This document shows positions 35,314 to 43,218 of a DNA stretch of 54,004 bases, one piece after another (position 1 is the stretch's first letter; each line of letters begins with the position of its first letter). The notes under the pieces were generated by a model. The model saw only the letters and a list, made by a program, of their open reading frames with translations, made no database searches and had not been told where the DNA came from. The position numbers and the translations under genes were made by a program. The stretch lies in contig JAIBCN010000030.1 of assembly GCA_019694155.1 (NCBI GenBank), positions 1-54,004 on the forward strand. Direction: 5' to 3'. The DNA comes from Vicinamibacteria bacterium (GTDB lineage Bacteria; Acidobacteriota; Vicinamibacteria; Fen-336; JAGNNV01).

Positions 35314-37265
35314 ATGCGATCCGGAATGGGGATGCCGAGGAGGCCCGCCACGTCGGTGGTGTGCCTCACGAAGAGGTCGACCACGAGGACGCGCACCGCG
35401 CGCAGATCTTCGGTTTCCGCCCGCAGCACGGTGTGGGCGGGGTTCTGGTAGTAGCCGTGGAACGCCTGCGCGATCTGGAAGGCATGCCGGGTCATGACGC
35501 TCGGCTCCTCGGTCCGGACCGCGGTCTCGATTGCTTCTTCCGTGCGGGCCATGGCGAGGAAGAGCGACCAGGCCGAGGATCCCTCCTCGGTGGCGAGCCA
35601 GGAACCGAGCAGGTCCTTGTCGGCCGCGCGCCTCAAGAGCGCCTGCAGGTCATGGCCTTCCGCCGACACCTTCGCGAGGATGCTCTTCGCCCGCACCACG
35701 GAGTTCTGGATGTAGGGGCCGGTCTCGCCGGTGAAGGCGAGGGCTTCCTCCATGTCGAAAGTGATGATGCGGTTGCGTGAGAAGCGCAGCATGAAATACC
35801 GCAGGGCTCCGACCGCGATGTCCCGCGCCGCTTTTTCGCGGTCCTTCGCCACCCGTTCGGGGTCGCGCGTGGCGATCTCGTTCGCGGCCTTCGCCTCGAG
35901 CGCGTCGATCAGGTCGTCGGCCTTGACCCCGAGACCACGCCGGCCGGAGACCTTGACCACGCCCGCGTCTTCGTCGACCTCGTAGCCGAGTTCCTTCGCG
36001 GTCGCCTTCGAGAGAACGACCTTTTCGTAGCCCAGGTGCCGCGTACCCTCGGCCGCGTCGGGGCCGGCCACCGCGGCGACGCCCGCCTTCACGACCCTTT
36101 GGGGGTAGCTCTGGCCCACGTCGATGACGTTGAAGACGAGCGAGGCGCCGGTGCCGAAATGGGGCGCTCCCTCATCGGCGGCACCGCTCGTCGATGACCA
36201 CAGGGGCCGCGCGGGCGTCGAGTCCTCGTGGCGCCGATACCTGAAGTCGAGACCGAGCTTGCCGAGCTTCCAGAGCTGATAGGCGATGTCCTTGCCCGTG
36301 TAGGTTACTGTTCCATTCGAGCGCACGATGATCTTGTTTTCGTCGAGGCCATCCTCGGACCCGGACATGCCGAGAACCCAGCAGCCCTTCGCCTTGCCCT
36401 CTTCCTCGAAGTGGATGGCCTTCGTCTCCTTGAGCAGCTCGAAGGCCTTCGCCCAGAAGTGCTGACGCAGGATGTCGGACTCGCGCACCAGCAGGTCGTA
36501 GCCGATGTCGAGGCGGGCCATGGTCGCGATGTGAGCGCGCACGATGCGCGCCGCCACGTACTCGCCGAGTTGAGCGGTCGGTCCCTCGTGCTTCTCGATG
36601 GCATGGAGCGTCGCGGCCTGAAGCGCCTTCCTCTCCCTGTCCTCTCCGTACCACTCGAAGACCCGGGCGTAGAGATCCCAGCAGTAGTAATCGAACCTCG
36701 CATCGAGCGCGCGGATGTCGGCCAGCGATTTCTTCTCGAGGCGCTCGAAGCCCACGATGACGTCCGCCACCTGGACGCCGGTGTCATCGATGTAGTTCTG
36801 GGTCAGGACCTCGTGGCCGCGGGCCTGGAGGAGGCGCACGAAAGTGTCGCCGAGGATGGAGTTCCGCACGTGGCCGATGTGCGCGGCCTTGTTCGGGTTG
36901 ATGCTCGTGTGCTCGACGATGACGCGGCCGTCGCGGCGTTCCGGTGCGGGCGGCGCGCTCACGAACGAGGCGAGGCGCCGGGTGAACGCGCTCCGGTCGA
37001 GATAGAGGTTGATGAAGCCCCCGCCCGCGACTTCGGCGCGGGCGATGCCGGCGACGGAGGCGAGGCGGGGCGCCAGTTCCTGGGCGATATCGCGCGGCTT
37101 GCGGCCGATCTTCTTGGCGAGGTCGAAGGCGAGCGGCAGCGCCATGTCGCCGAGGTCCAGCCTGGGTGTCGTCTGGACGAGGATCTCCCCCAGGGTGACG
37201 CCGAAGGCCTCCGAAACCGTCTGTCGAATCCGGCCCGTGAGGTCCGTCTGAAAAGCAAGGATCAT
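35310..37265 (-). CDS. argS: Arginine--tRNA ligase
   Basis: A 651-residue class I synthetase. The N-terminal additional domain (residues 1-105) is followed by the catalytic core with HIGH in KAAHIGHVRNSILGD. A relaxed KMSKS equivalent, KVSGRRG, lies in the second half, as common for ArgRS. The C-terminal DALR anticodon-binding domain has TGPYIQNSVVRAKSIL and ends in IPIPDRM. It charges tRNA-Arg in the cytoplasm. It is the second gene of a run: the upstream small secreted protein ends 58 bases before, and the downstream C26 gene overlaps its stop. Its coupling with an amidotransferase and a thioredoxin-TPR gene is unusual for a housekeeping gene. Confidence 0.96.
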   Translation of the reverse strand: MILAFQTDLTGRIRQTVSEAFGVTLGEILVQTTPRLDLGDMALPLAFDLAKKIGRKPRDIAQELAPRLASVAGIARAEVAGGGFINLYLDRSAFTRRLASFVSAPPAPERRDGRVIVEHTSINPNKAAHIGHVRNSILGDTFVRLLQARGHEVLTQNYIDDTGVQVADVIVGFERLEKKSLADIRALDARFDYYCWDLYARVFEWYGEDRERKALQAATLHAIEKHEGPTAQLGEYVAARIVRAHIATMARLDIGYDLLVRESDILRQHFWAKAFELLKETKAIHFEEEGKAKGCWVLGMSGSEDGLDENKIIVRSNGTVTYTGKDIAYQLWKLGKLGLDFRYRRHEDSTPARPLWSSTSGAADEGAPHFGTGASLVFNVIDVGQSYPQRVVKAGVAAVAGPDAAEGTRHLGYEKVVLSKATAKELGYEVDEDAGVVKVSGRRGLGVKADDLIDALEAKAANEIATRDPERVAKDREKAARDIAVGALRYFMLRFSRNRIITFDMEEALAFTGETGPYIQNSVVRAKSILAKVSAEGHDLQALLRRAADKDLLGSWLATEEGSSAWSLFLAMARTEEAIETAVRTEEPSVMTRHAFQIAQAFHGYYQNPAHTVLRAETEDLRAVRVLVVDLFVRHTTDVAGLLGIPIPDRM

Positions 37266-37323
37266 GATTTCGGAATCAGGCGGCTACCACGGTCGGAGGC
37301 GGCGCGCGGCGCCTGGTGTGTGA

Positions 37324-37773
37324 CTACGGCAATACCACCGCGAGGTCGAATTCCGCGGTTCCCTTGCGGCACCAGTTCTCTCGCTTGGAGCAGTAGAAGT
37401 AGGACACCGTGGTCCGGACCGTGCTGAGGCCCCGGGGAGCGCCCTCGGCGACCGTGACCGGGAAGCGGAGGGGCTTCGCGAGATCGATGTAGTGCGCGTT
37501 CGCGGGGTCGGGGATGGCTCCCGTGCTCTTGGGCGGCGGCGGCGCCACGAGAGGCGAACTGGGCGCGAACTTGAGGCGGGCCGCGGGCTCCTCGTTGATG
37601 TTGACGTCCGGGTCCTTCCGCTTGAACTCCACCACGATCCCGCCCGGCGCACCCTTCTTCGCGGGCGCCTCGTAGGCGGCGGACACGTCGAAGTGCTGGG
37701 AGGTCGTGGCCTGCGGCGTCATCTGGAGCGCGCCCTGGAGGAGAAGGGCCGAGATCATCGAGGTCACCATCAT
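37324..37773 (-). CDS. Hypothetical exported protein with a Cys pair (DsbD-N-like?)
   Basis: A 149-residue protein. The first 20 residues are hydrophobic (MMVTSMISALLLQG) and look like a signal peptide, and the remainder is beta-rich. Near the C-terminus YFYCSKRENWCRKG places two Cys seven residues apart, recalling the immunoglobulin-like N-terminal domain of DsbD. The similarity is only to this short segment and should be treated as a hint. It lies 58 bases upstream of argS in the same direction as argS, the C26 gene and a thioredoxin-TPR gene; the latter would be a natural partner. Confidence 0.6.
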   Translation of the reverse strand: MMVTSMISALLLQGALQMTPQATTSQHFDVSAAYEAPAKKGAPGGIVVEFKRKDPDVNINEEPAARLKFAPSSPLVAPPPPKSTGAIPDPANAHYIDLAKPLRFPVTVAEGAPRGLSTVRTTVSYFYCSKRENWCRKGTAEFDLAVVLP

Positions 37774-37835
37774 GGCCTCATTGTATCGGGCGGGAGAGTC
37801 CGGATCCTAGCCCCCGCCCGGGCCGGCGTCCTTAC

Positions 37836-38315
37836 TCAGGTCGTTCGCGCCAGGCGTTTCAGCAGGGAGATCTGGCCCGCGTGGTAGATGTCGTGGGCCG
37901 CGATGCCCAGGACCGTCCGGCGGATGCTGTGCCTGGAGGCCCGGACCTTGCGGTCGTAGGTCCGCGGATCGAGAGCCAGGATCGTCGCCCGGAGAGCGCG
38001 GTGCTCGGCTTTGAGGAGGGCCAGGTCCTTCTTCCAGTCCGCGAGGGTGAGACCCCGCTCCCGCGTAAAGAAGTTGCTGCCTTTGAGCGGAAAGGTGTTC
38101 CGCTTTCCCGCGGCGAGACGATTTCGGACCGCGTACTTCCAGTACGCGCAGTGAATGGCGAGCTCCCAGGCGTTGTGACCGTCCTTGCGCGGCCGGTAGA
38201 GCAGTTCGTCCACCGTCATGCCGCGGAGCGCGCCAAGCAGATTGGGGCCGTGCCAGGCCGCTTTGTTGAAGGCTTCGTCGAGCAGCAACGCGATGCTCAA
38301 GGTGTCCTGGGTCAT
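37836..38315 (-). CDS. DinB-like putative metalloenzyme
   Basis: A 159-residue DinB/YfiT-like helical bundle. Metal-site histidines are seen in WELAIHCAYWKYAV and in the C-terminal AAHDIYHAGQISLLKRL, where HDIYHAGQI is the family hallmark. A basic central region (RNRLAAGKRNTF) is characteristic of this subgroup. The substrate is unknown. It is divergent from the RRM gene and separated from the upstream end of the argS operon by about 60 bases on the same strand. It differs clearly from the DinB protein at 5860-6342 and is not a recent copy. Confidence 0.85.
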   Translation of the reverse strand: MTQDTLSIALLLDEAFNKAAWHGPNLLGALRGMTVDELLYRPRKDGHNAWELAIHCAYWKYAVRNRLAAGKRNTFPLKGSNFFTRERGLTLADWKKDLALLKAEHRALRATILALDPRTYDRKVRASRHSIRRTVLGIAAHDIYHAGQISLLKRLARTT

Positions 38316-38347
38316 GGGCTTCTCCGTATAGGGTCGGGAATTGGGGA

Positions 38348-38425
38348 TACAATAGCTTCGGACCTAACCCCCTTAGGAACAGCAATCAGGCTGTTGGGGC
38401 GTTTTCCCAGAAAGAAGATCGCACG
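38348..38425 (+). promoter_or_regulatory. Putative -10 and structured leader of the RRM gene
   Basis: TACAAT (38348-38353) is a good -10; no clear -35 was found. The resulting leader of about 65 bases holds two small hairpins: CCTAA/TTAGG (38363-38367 with 38373-38377, loop CCCCC) and CAGC/GCTG (38380-38383 with 38390-38393). An AGAAG ribosome site precedes the GTG start. Leader hairpins of this kind could mediate autoregulation by the RNA-binding product; that is inference. Confidence 0.35.
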
Positions 38426-38854
38426 GTGGGCTCGAAACTGTTTGTCGGCAACCTCAACTTCAAGACCACCGCGGACGAAATTCGCGACCTGTTCTCGCAG
38501 GCCGGCGCGATTCGCGAAGTCTTCCTTCCCACCGATCGTATGACGGGTCGTCCACGCGGCTTCGCCTTCGTCGACTTCGAGAACGCGGAAGACGCGGTGA
38601 AGGCTACGGAGAGGTTCAACGGCATCGACCTCGGCGGCCGCGCCCTGCGCGTCAACGAGGCTGAGGAGCAGAAGCCCCGGCCCGCGGGCGGGGGCGGTGG
38701 ACGTCCCTTCGGCGGCGGCGGGGGCGGCGGCTATGGCGGCGGCGGTGGGGGCGGCTACGGCGCGGGCGGTGGCGGCGGGCGTCCCTACGGCGGCGGGGGT
38801 GGCGAGCGCAAGGGTTCGCGTCGCAACGTGCGCGCTCAGAAGCGCGGCTTCTGA
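38426..38854 (+). CDS. RRM RNA-binding protein with glycine-rich tail
   Basis: A 142-residue protein starting at GTG. Residues 3-78 are a single RNA recognition motif with RNP2 KLFVGNL and RNP1 RGFAFVDF, both aromatic-rich as needed for single-stranded RNA stacking. Residues 85-128 are a low-complexity Gly/Tyr/Arg/Pro stretch, and the last 14 are basic. The organisation resembles cyanobacterial Rbp and plant glycine-rich RNA-binding proteins, which act in cold or other stress as RNA chaperones. The gene is monocistronic: its own -10 and leader upstream, and a structured spacer then a strong terminator (38972-39000) downstream. Confidence 0.92.
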   Translation: MGSKLFVGNLNFKTTADEIRDLFSQAGAIREVFLPTDRMTGRPRGFAFVDFENAEDAVKATERFNGIDLGGRALRVNEAEEQKPRPAGGGGGRPFGGGGGGGYGGGGGGGYGAGGGGGRPYGGGGGERKGSRRNVRAQKRGF

Positions 38855-38866
38855 GTCCGAGCGGGG

Positions 38867-38967
38867 GCCGCAGCCTTCTCACGAGCTGCGGCGCCTCCCA
38901 ACACGGTCGGCAGGGGCGCCCGGGTGAAATCCCGGCTCCTGTCCCTTGGTCCGACCGAACGGTGAGA
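38867..38967. ncRNA. Structured intergenic RNA candidate (3'UTR or 6S-like), strand unresolved
   Basis: Between the RRM gene and zapA, dense complementarity is visible: GCCGCAGC/GCTGCGGC (38867-38874 with 38885-38892), a long-range TCTCAC/GTGAGA (38877-38882 with 38962-38967), CGGTCGG/CCGACCG (38904-38910 with 38951-38957), and CAGGGGC/GCTCCTG inside (38911-38917 with 38935-38941, one G-U). The first two are mutually exclusive. On plus this would be the RRM 3'UTR or a separate small RNA ending in the terminator. On minus it lies right behind zapA, where 6S RNA is found in many bacteria, but it is short for 6S. Confidence 0.3.
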
Positions 38968-38971
38968 CACT

Positions 38972-39000
38972 GACGCGGCTTCGGCCGCGTCTTTTCTTTT
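38972..39000 (+). terminator. Rho-independent terminator of the RRM transcript
   Basis: GACGCGGC (38972-38979) and GCCGCGTC (38984-38991) form an 8-bp perfect stem around a UUCG tetraloop, followed by TTTTCTTTT (38992-39000). The T-tract defines plus-strand direction; it lies 8 bases before the convergent zapA stop. Confidence 0.92.
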
Positions 39001-39007
39001 CTCCCGC

Positions 39008-39316
39008 TTAGCGCATCGCCTCGTCGAGTTCGACGGAAATCCGCTCGGCCTTGGCGCTCAGGGCTTCGAACTGGGCCTGGACCGCGTTATCGCGGCTCGC
39101 CAGGCGGTCGGCGAGATCGAACCGCTCGTTCGCGATGTTGAGGGCGGCGAGCACGGCGAGGCGGAAGGAGTCGATGGTGGCGGTGGACTGCGACAGGTCC
39201 TTCATCTGTGCGTCCACGTACTTCGCGACCTCCTGCAGCCGCGCCTCGTCCTCGGCGATGAGCGAGAAGGTCTGGCCGAAGATGTCGAGTTCGACGCGGC
39301 GGGGTTTGGCAGCCAT
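39008..39316 (-). CDS. zapA: Cell division protein ZapA
   Basis: A 102-residue protein. The N-terminal strand-helix part (VELDIFGQTFSLIAEDEARLQEVAKYVDAQM) and a long C-terminal coiled-coil helix match ZapA, which stabilises FtsZ protofilaments at the division site. The central ALNIANERFDLAD segment is characteristic. It is the last gene of rplT-pheS-pheT-zapB-like-zapA, a gene order also known from other bacteria. It is 18 bases downstream of the coiled-coil gene. Candidate structured RNA lies just beyond its stop. Confidence 0.9.
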   Translation of the reverse strand: MAAKPRRVELDIFGQTFSLIAEDEARLQEVAKYVDAQMKDLSQSTATIDSFRLAVLAALNIANERFDLADRLASRDNAVQAQFEALSAKAERISVELDEAMR

Positions 39317-39334
39317 GCTCAGGACGCGCTCCGG

Positions 39335-39625
39335 CTAGTCGAGGCTCTCCAGGAGAGTGACGATCTTCGCCACCCGGGTGCGCACCTGATCCTGCTCGTT
39401 GCGAAGGGTCTCGAGCTCGGCGGTGAGGCTGTCGATCTTCGCCGCGTGGCCCGCGGCATCGCCCATCTGGGCTTCGAGGGCGGCGAGCTTCTTCTCCGCT
39501 TCGGCGAGCTTCGCCTTGTTCTCCTTGAGCTGCTCGTCGAGGGTCTTGTTGTCCCGCCGGAGCTTCTTCACGAGGTCCGCGGCCTTTTTGACCTTCTCTT
39601 CCAGAATGTCGAAGCTGTCCTGCAT
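39335..39625 (-). CDS. ZapB-like coiled-coil protein
   Basis: A 96-residue protein that is one long coiled coil, rich in Lys, Glu, Leu and Ala (EEKVKKAADLVKKLRRDNKTL; AKLAEAEKKLAALEAQMG). The ATG at 39625 has AGGAGAAGGA directly upstream. Length, composition and the position immediately before zapA indicate the cell-division ZapB-type partner. Homology to E. coli ZapB is not provable from low-complexity sequence, so the name is positional. It is 45 bases after the pheT stop. Confidence 0.75.
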   Translation of the reverse strand: MQDSFDILEEKVKKAADLVKKLRRDNKTLDEQLKENKAKLAEAEKKLAALEAQMGDAAGHAAKIDSLTAELETLRNEQDQVRTRVAKIVTLLESLD

Positions 39626-39670
39626 TCCTTCTCCTGTGTCGCCGATCAGACTGCGTTGTACGCCCAAATC

Positions 39671-41728
39671 TTAGGCGACTCCGCGGACGGAATAGCCCGC
39701 TTTCGAAAAACTCGCGCGAACCGCGTCCATGGCGCGCTCGACCTCTTCGCTCGAGAGTGTGCGGGCCTCGTCCTGGAAGACGAAGGAGAGGGTGAGGCTC
39801 ACCTGGCCCTCCGGGACCCCCGCTCCCTCGAAGCGGTCGATCAGCTCGACCGCCCGGGCCGCGGGTCCCGCCTGTTCGCGGGCCAGCGAGGTGATGGCCA
39901 CCGCGTCCGCGGTGATCGGGGCGAGGATGGACAGGTCGCGCGCCACTTCGGGGAAGCGCGAGAAGGAAGTGAAGGCGAGGGCCGGGCGGGCGTTGAGCGC
40001 GTCCATCGCGATCTCGGCCACGACCGGGCGGTCCTTGAGCGAGAAAGCCTCGATGGCGTCGGGGTGGAGTTCGCCCAGGTAGCCGCAGGCCTTGCCGTCA
40101 ACGAGGAGGACTGCGCTGCGGCCCGGATGGAGGAAGGGGGGAACGCCGTCGCGGCGGAGGGTCAGGGCGGCGCCCGAGTCGCGCGCGAGAACCTCCTCCA
40201 CCGTGCGCTTGAGGTCGAAGAAGTCGACCGCGCGCGCCTTGCCCGCCCAGCCCCGTGGAGTGGCGCCGGAAATGAGCAGCGCCAGGCGCGGGGTCTCGAT
40301 CGGGCCCTCCGGCGAGGGCGTGAAGACCCGGCCGGTTTCGAAGAACTGGATGTCGCGGGCGCCGTGGCGCTGATTCCGCTCGAGCGCTTCGAGCAGGCCG
40401 GGCATGACCATCGACGTGCGCAGGGCGTCCTGGTCGCCGGAAAGAGGATTCGAGATCTTCACCATCGGGCCCTGGGAGGGGTCGCATTTCGCGGACGACG
40501 TGAAATTCACGTGCAGGGCCTCGCGGTATCCGAGGCCGGCGAGAAGAGCCTTGAGGTGACGCTCGTTTCGCTGGGCCGGGGTCAGCCCCGCGGCGCGCCG
40601 AGACGGGGGCACCGTGCGCGCGATCTTCATGAGGCCGTGATGACGGCCCACTTCCTCGATCAGATCGACTTCGCGCGTGCAGTCTCCTCGCCAGGCGGGT
40701 ACGAGGACCTCCCAGGTCCGCCCGCCAGCGTGCGCCGCCGCTCCGGGGTCGGGTTCGTGGACTTCGAAGCCGAGCCGCGTGAGCGTCGTCCTCGCCTCCG
40801 CCTCGGCAACACTGGTGCCGAGGCGGGAGTCGACGCTTCCCAGGTTCAGGGTCAGCCGTCTGCTGGCGACCTCGGCTCCCCGGGCCTGGATGAGCGCCGG
40901 CCGCGCGGTTCCCATGGCGCCCTTGTGCGCGAGATGCGCGAAGCGGGCGATGGAGACCGGGCCCGCCAGAGGATCGGCGCCGCGTTCGAAACGATGCGAG
41001 GCGTCGGTGTGCATCCCGAGGGCCTTGGCCGCGCGGCGGATCAGGAGCGGATTCCAGTAGGCGGCTTCGAGCGCCACCGTGGTGGTGCCGGACGAGATCT
41101 CGGAAGAGGCGCCGCCCATGATTCCGGCGATGGCGAGGGCCCCCTCGGCGTCCGCGACCACGCCCATGGTGGCCGCGAGCGTCCGCTCGACCTCGTCAAG
41201 CGTCTTCACCACTTCGCCCGGCCGCGCCAGCCGCGCCTTCAACACGCCGCCGCGGACTTTGGTGAGGTCGAAGGCGTGCGTCGGCTGGCCCATCTCGAGC
41301 ATCACGTAGTTCGAAAGGTCGACGATGTTGTTGATCGAGCGCTGGCCCGCGAGTTCCAGGCGGTCCTTGAGCCAGGCGGGGGAGGGGCCGACGCGCACGT
41401 CGAAGACGCGGGCCGCGAAGCGCGGGCACAAATCGGCCGCCTCGATGGAAACGCTCAGCGAGGCACTCGAAGGCGCTCCCGCTTCGGGGAAGGACAGGTC
41501 GAGCGGCTTGAGCGGCAGTCCGTAGAACGTCGCCGCCTCGCGGGCGATGCCGTACATGTTCATGGCGTCGACCCGATTCGTGGTGATGTCGAGATCGAGA
41601 ACGGCCTCGGAGCCGAAGGTCTCGATGCCGTCGCAGGCGAGGCCCACGCTCGTCAGATCGTCGGCGAGCTGCGCCGCGTCCACCTTCAGGTCGACGAAGT
41701 CCCTGACCCAGGAAACCGGGATCTTCAT
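39671..41728 (-). CDS. pheT: Phenylalanine--tRNA ligase beta subunit, short form
   Basis: A 685-residue beta subunit. The B3/B4 editing domain, B5 domain (RRLTLNLGSVDSRLG), catalytic-like core and C-terminal FDX-ACB anticodon domain (FTSFSRFPEVARDLSILAP) are present in order. The usual EMAP/OB-fold tRNA-binding insertion near residues 40-150 of most bacterial PheT is missing: the N-terminal helix (MKIPVSWVRDFVDL...CDGIETFG) leads straight into the LDLDITTNRVDAM segment. This accounts for the roughly 110-residue shortfall. The ATG overlaps the pheS stop (ATGA), so the alpha and beta subunits are translationally coupled. Confidence 0.94.
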   Translation of the reverse strand: MKIPVSWVRDFVDLKVDAAQLADDLTSVGLACDGIETFGSEAVLDLDITTNRVDAMNMYGIAREAATFYGLPLKPLDLSFPEAGAPSSASLSVSIEAADLCPRFAARVFDVRVGPSPAWLKDRLELAGQRSINNIVDLSNYVMLEMGQPTHAFDLTKVRGGVLKARLARPGEVVKTLDEVERTLAATMGVVADAEGALAIAGIMGGASSEISSGTTTVALEAAYWNPLLIRRAAKALGMHTDASHRFERGADPLAGPVSIARFAHLAHKGAMGTARPALIQARGAEVASRRLTLNLGSVDSRLGTSVAEAEARTTLTRLGFEVHEPDPGAAAHAGGRTWEVLVPAWRGDCTREVDLIEEVGRHHGLMKIARTVPPSRRAAGLTPAQRNERHLKALLAGLGYREALHVNFTSSAKCDPSQGPMVKISNPLSGDQDALRTSMVMPGLLEALERNQRHGARDIQFFETGRVFTPSPEGPIETPRLALLISGATPRGWAGKARAVDFFDLKRTVEEVLARDSGAALTLRRDGVPPFLHPGRSAVLLVDGKACGYLGELHPDAIEAFSLKDRPVVAEIAMDALNARPALAFTSFSRFPEVARDLSILAPITADAVAITSLAREQAGPAARAVELIDRFEGAGVPEGQVSLTLSFVFQDEARTLSSEEVERAMDAVRASFSKAGYSVRGVA

Positions 41729-42804
41729 GAGAACTGCTCGAGGAAGCGCACGTCGCTCTCGTAGAAGAGGCGGATGTCGGAAATGCCGTACTTGATCATC
41801 GCCACCCGCTCGATGCCGGTGCCGAAGGCGAAGCCGCTCACCTTCCGCGGGTCGTACACCACCTTGCCGAGGCGGGCGTTGACCGACTCGAAGACTGCTG
41901 GATGAACCATGCCCGAGCCGAGAATCTCCACCCAGCCCGTCTGCTTGCAGACGCGGCAGCCCGTCCTGCGGCCCTTGCAGGTACTGCAGCCCATGTCCAC
42001 TTCCACCGAGGGCTCGGTGTAGGGGAAGTACGAGGGCCGGAAGCGGACCGGATACTCCTTCCCGAAAAGCGCGTGAATGAACGCCTCGAGCGTCCCCATC
42101 AGGTCGCCCAGAGTGATGCCCTCGTTCACCACGAGGCCCTCGAACTGGTGGAACATGGGGGAGTGCGTGATGTCGTCGTCGCGCCGGAACACGCGGCCGG
42201 GACACAGCACGCGCACGCCGGGCGGATCCTCGTTCGCGAGCATCGACCGGATCTGCCCGGTGGAAGTGTGCGTGCGCAGCAGGCGCGGCGGCAGGCCTTC
42301 GAGGTAGAACGTGTCCTGCATGTCGCGGGCCGGGTGATCCGCCGGCATGTTGAGCGCCTCGAAACAGTGGAAGTCGTCATCGACCTCCGGCCCGTCGAAG
42401 ATGTCGAAGCCCATGCCGATGAAGACATCCTCAACCTCCTCGCGAACGAGGGTGAGGGGGTGCTTGCCGCCCGCCGGGCGGGCGCGGCCGGGCAGGGTGA
42501 CGTCGATGCGCTCCGAGGAGAGGCGCGATTCGCGGAGACGCCGGGCGAGGGAGGCTTCCGCGTCGCCGATTCGGGCCTCGCCGAATTCCTTCAGCTGGTT
42601 GAGGGCCTCGCCCGCTTCCTTGCGGGCCTCCGCCGCGAGTTTTCCCAGATCCTTGAAGAGGGCGGTGATCTCCCCAGCCTTCCGTCCGAGAAAGCGATCC
42701 CGGACGGCCTGAAGCGCGCCCGGATCCGAAGCGGACGCAAGCTGGCCCTCGAGCCTCTCTCGAAGCTCGTGGGCCCGCGTCTTCAGATCATCAAGTGAGG
42801 ACAA
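41725..42804 (-). CDS. pheS: Phenylalanine--tRNA ligase alpha subunit
   Basis: A 359-residue class II synthetase subunit. The N-terminal coiled coil (residues 1-90) is followed by motif 2 (VFRRDDDITHSPMFHQFEG) and motif 3 (GFAFGTGIERVAMIKYG). A four-Cys loop C-S-T-C...C-R-V-C precedes the VEILGSGMVHP motif, a likely zinc-binding insert as in Firmicutes. It aminoacylates tRNA-Phe as an alpha2-beta2 tetramer with PheT. It begins 15 bases after rplT, and its stop overlaps the pheT start. Confidence 0.96.
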   Translation of the reverse strand: MSSLDDLKTRAHELRERLEGQLASASDPGALQAVRDRFLGRKAGEITALFKDLGKLAAEARKEAGEALNQLKEFGEARIGDAEASLARRLRESRLSSERIDVTLPGRARPAGGKHPLTLVREEVEDVFIGMGFDIFDGPEVDDDFHCFEALNMPADHPARDMQDTFYLEGLPPRLLRTHTSTGQIRSMLANEDPPGVRVLCPGRVFRRDDDITHSPMFHQFEGLVVNEGITLGDLMGTLEAFIHALFGKEYPVRFRPSYFPYTEPSVEVDMGCSTCKGRRTGCRVCKQTGWVEILGSGMVHPAVFESVNARLGKVVYDPRKVSGFAFGTGIERVAMIKYGISDIRLFYESDVRFLEQFS

Positions 42805-42819
42805 CCGCCTTCGGAGCGC

Positions 42820-43218
42820 CTACGCCTTGGCGGGGGCAGCGGCGACGGCGGGCTTGGGCTGCGCCGGGATGTGCGGCTTCACCTGCTCCACGACCCTGGC
42901 GAAGCCGGCGGCGTCGCGCACGGCCATGTCGGCGAGGACCTTGCGGTCGAGGGCGAGCCCCGAGGCCTTGAGGCCCGAGATGAACTTCGAATAGCTGACC
43001 CCGGCGAGGCGGCAGGCCGCGTTGATGCGGACGATCCAGAGCGCCCGGAAATCGCGCTTCTTCTGCTTGCGGCCTTCGAAGGCGTTCTGGCCCGCGCGAA
43101 TCGAGGCTTCCTTGGCGAAGCGGTACAGTTTGCTCTTGCCGAGGAAGAAGCCTTTGGTCAGCTTCAGTACTTTCTTCCGCTTGTTCCGTCGTGCAGATCC
43201 GCGCTTTACGCGAGGCAT
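42820..43218 (-). CDS. rplT: 50S ribosomal protein L20
   Basis: A 132-residue basic protein with the L20 start [19 protein letters not shown], a [17 protein letters not shown] core and the [11 protein letters not shown] signature. An Ala/Pro-rich extension of about 16 residues follows the normal C-terminus. L20 binds 23S rRNA during large-subunit assembly. The usual partners infC and rpmI are not upstream; the upstream 240 bases hold no L35 reading frame. The ATG at 43218 gives the universally conserved MPRVKRG start; a longer in-frame GTG would add 10 residues. Confidence 0.96.
   Translation of the reverse strand: MPRVKRGSARRNKRKKVLKLTKGFFLGKSKLYRFAKEASIRAGQNAFEGRKQKKRDFRALWIVRINAACRLAGVSYSKFISGLKASGLALDRKVLADMAVRDAAGFARVVEQVKPHIPAQPKPAVAAAPAKA

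Noticed and set aside
38697..38815. Repetitive GGCGGC-rich stretch resembling a tandem repeat or CRISPR
   Set aside because: It encodes the glycine-rich tail of the RRM protein in frame; there are no regular spacers.
38911..38941. tRNA T-arm lookalike (CCGGG, loop, CCCGG followed by CTCCTG)
   Set aside because: The loop has 6 bases (TGAAAT) instead of TTCGAAT, and no acceptor, D or anticodon arms can be built around it.
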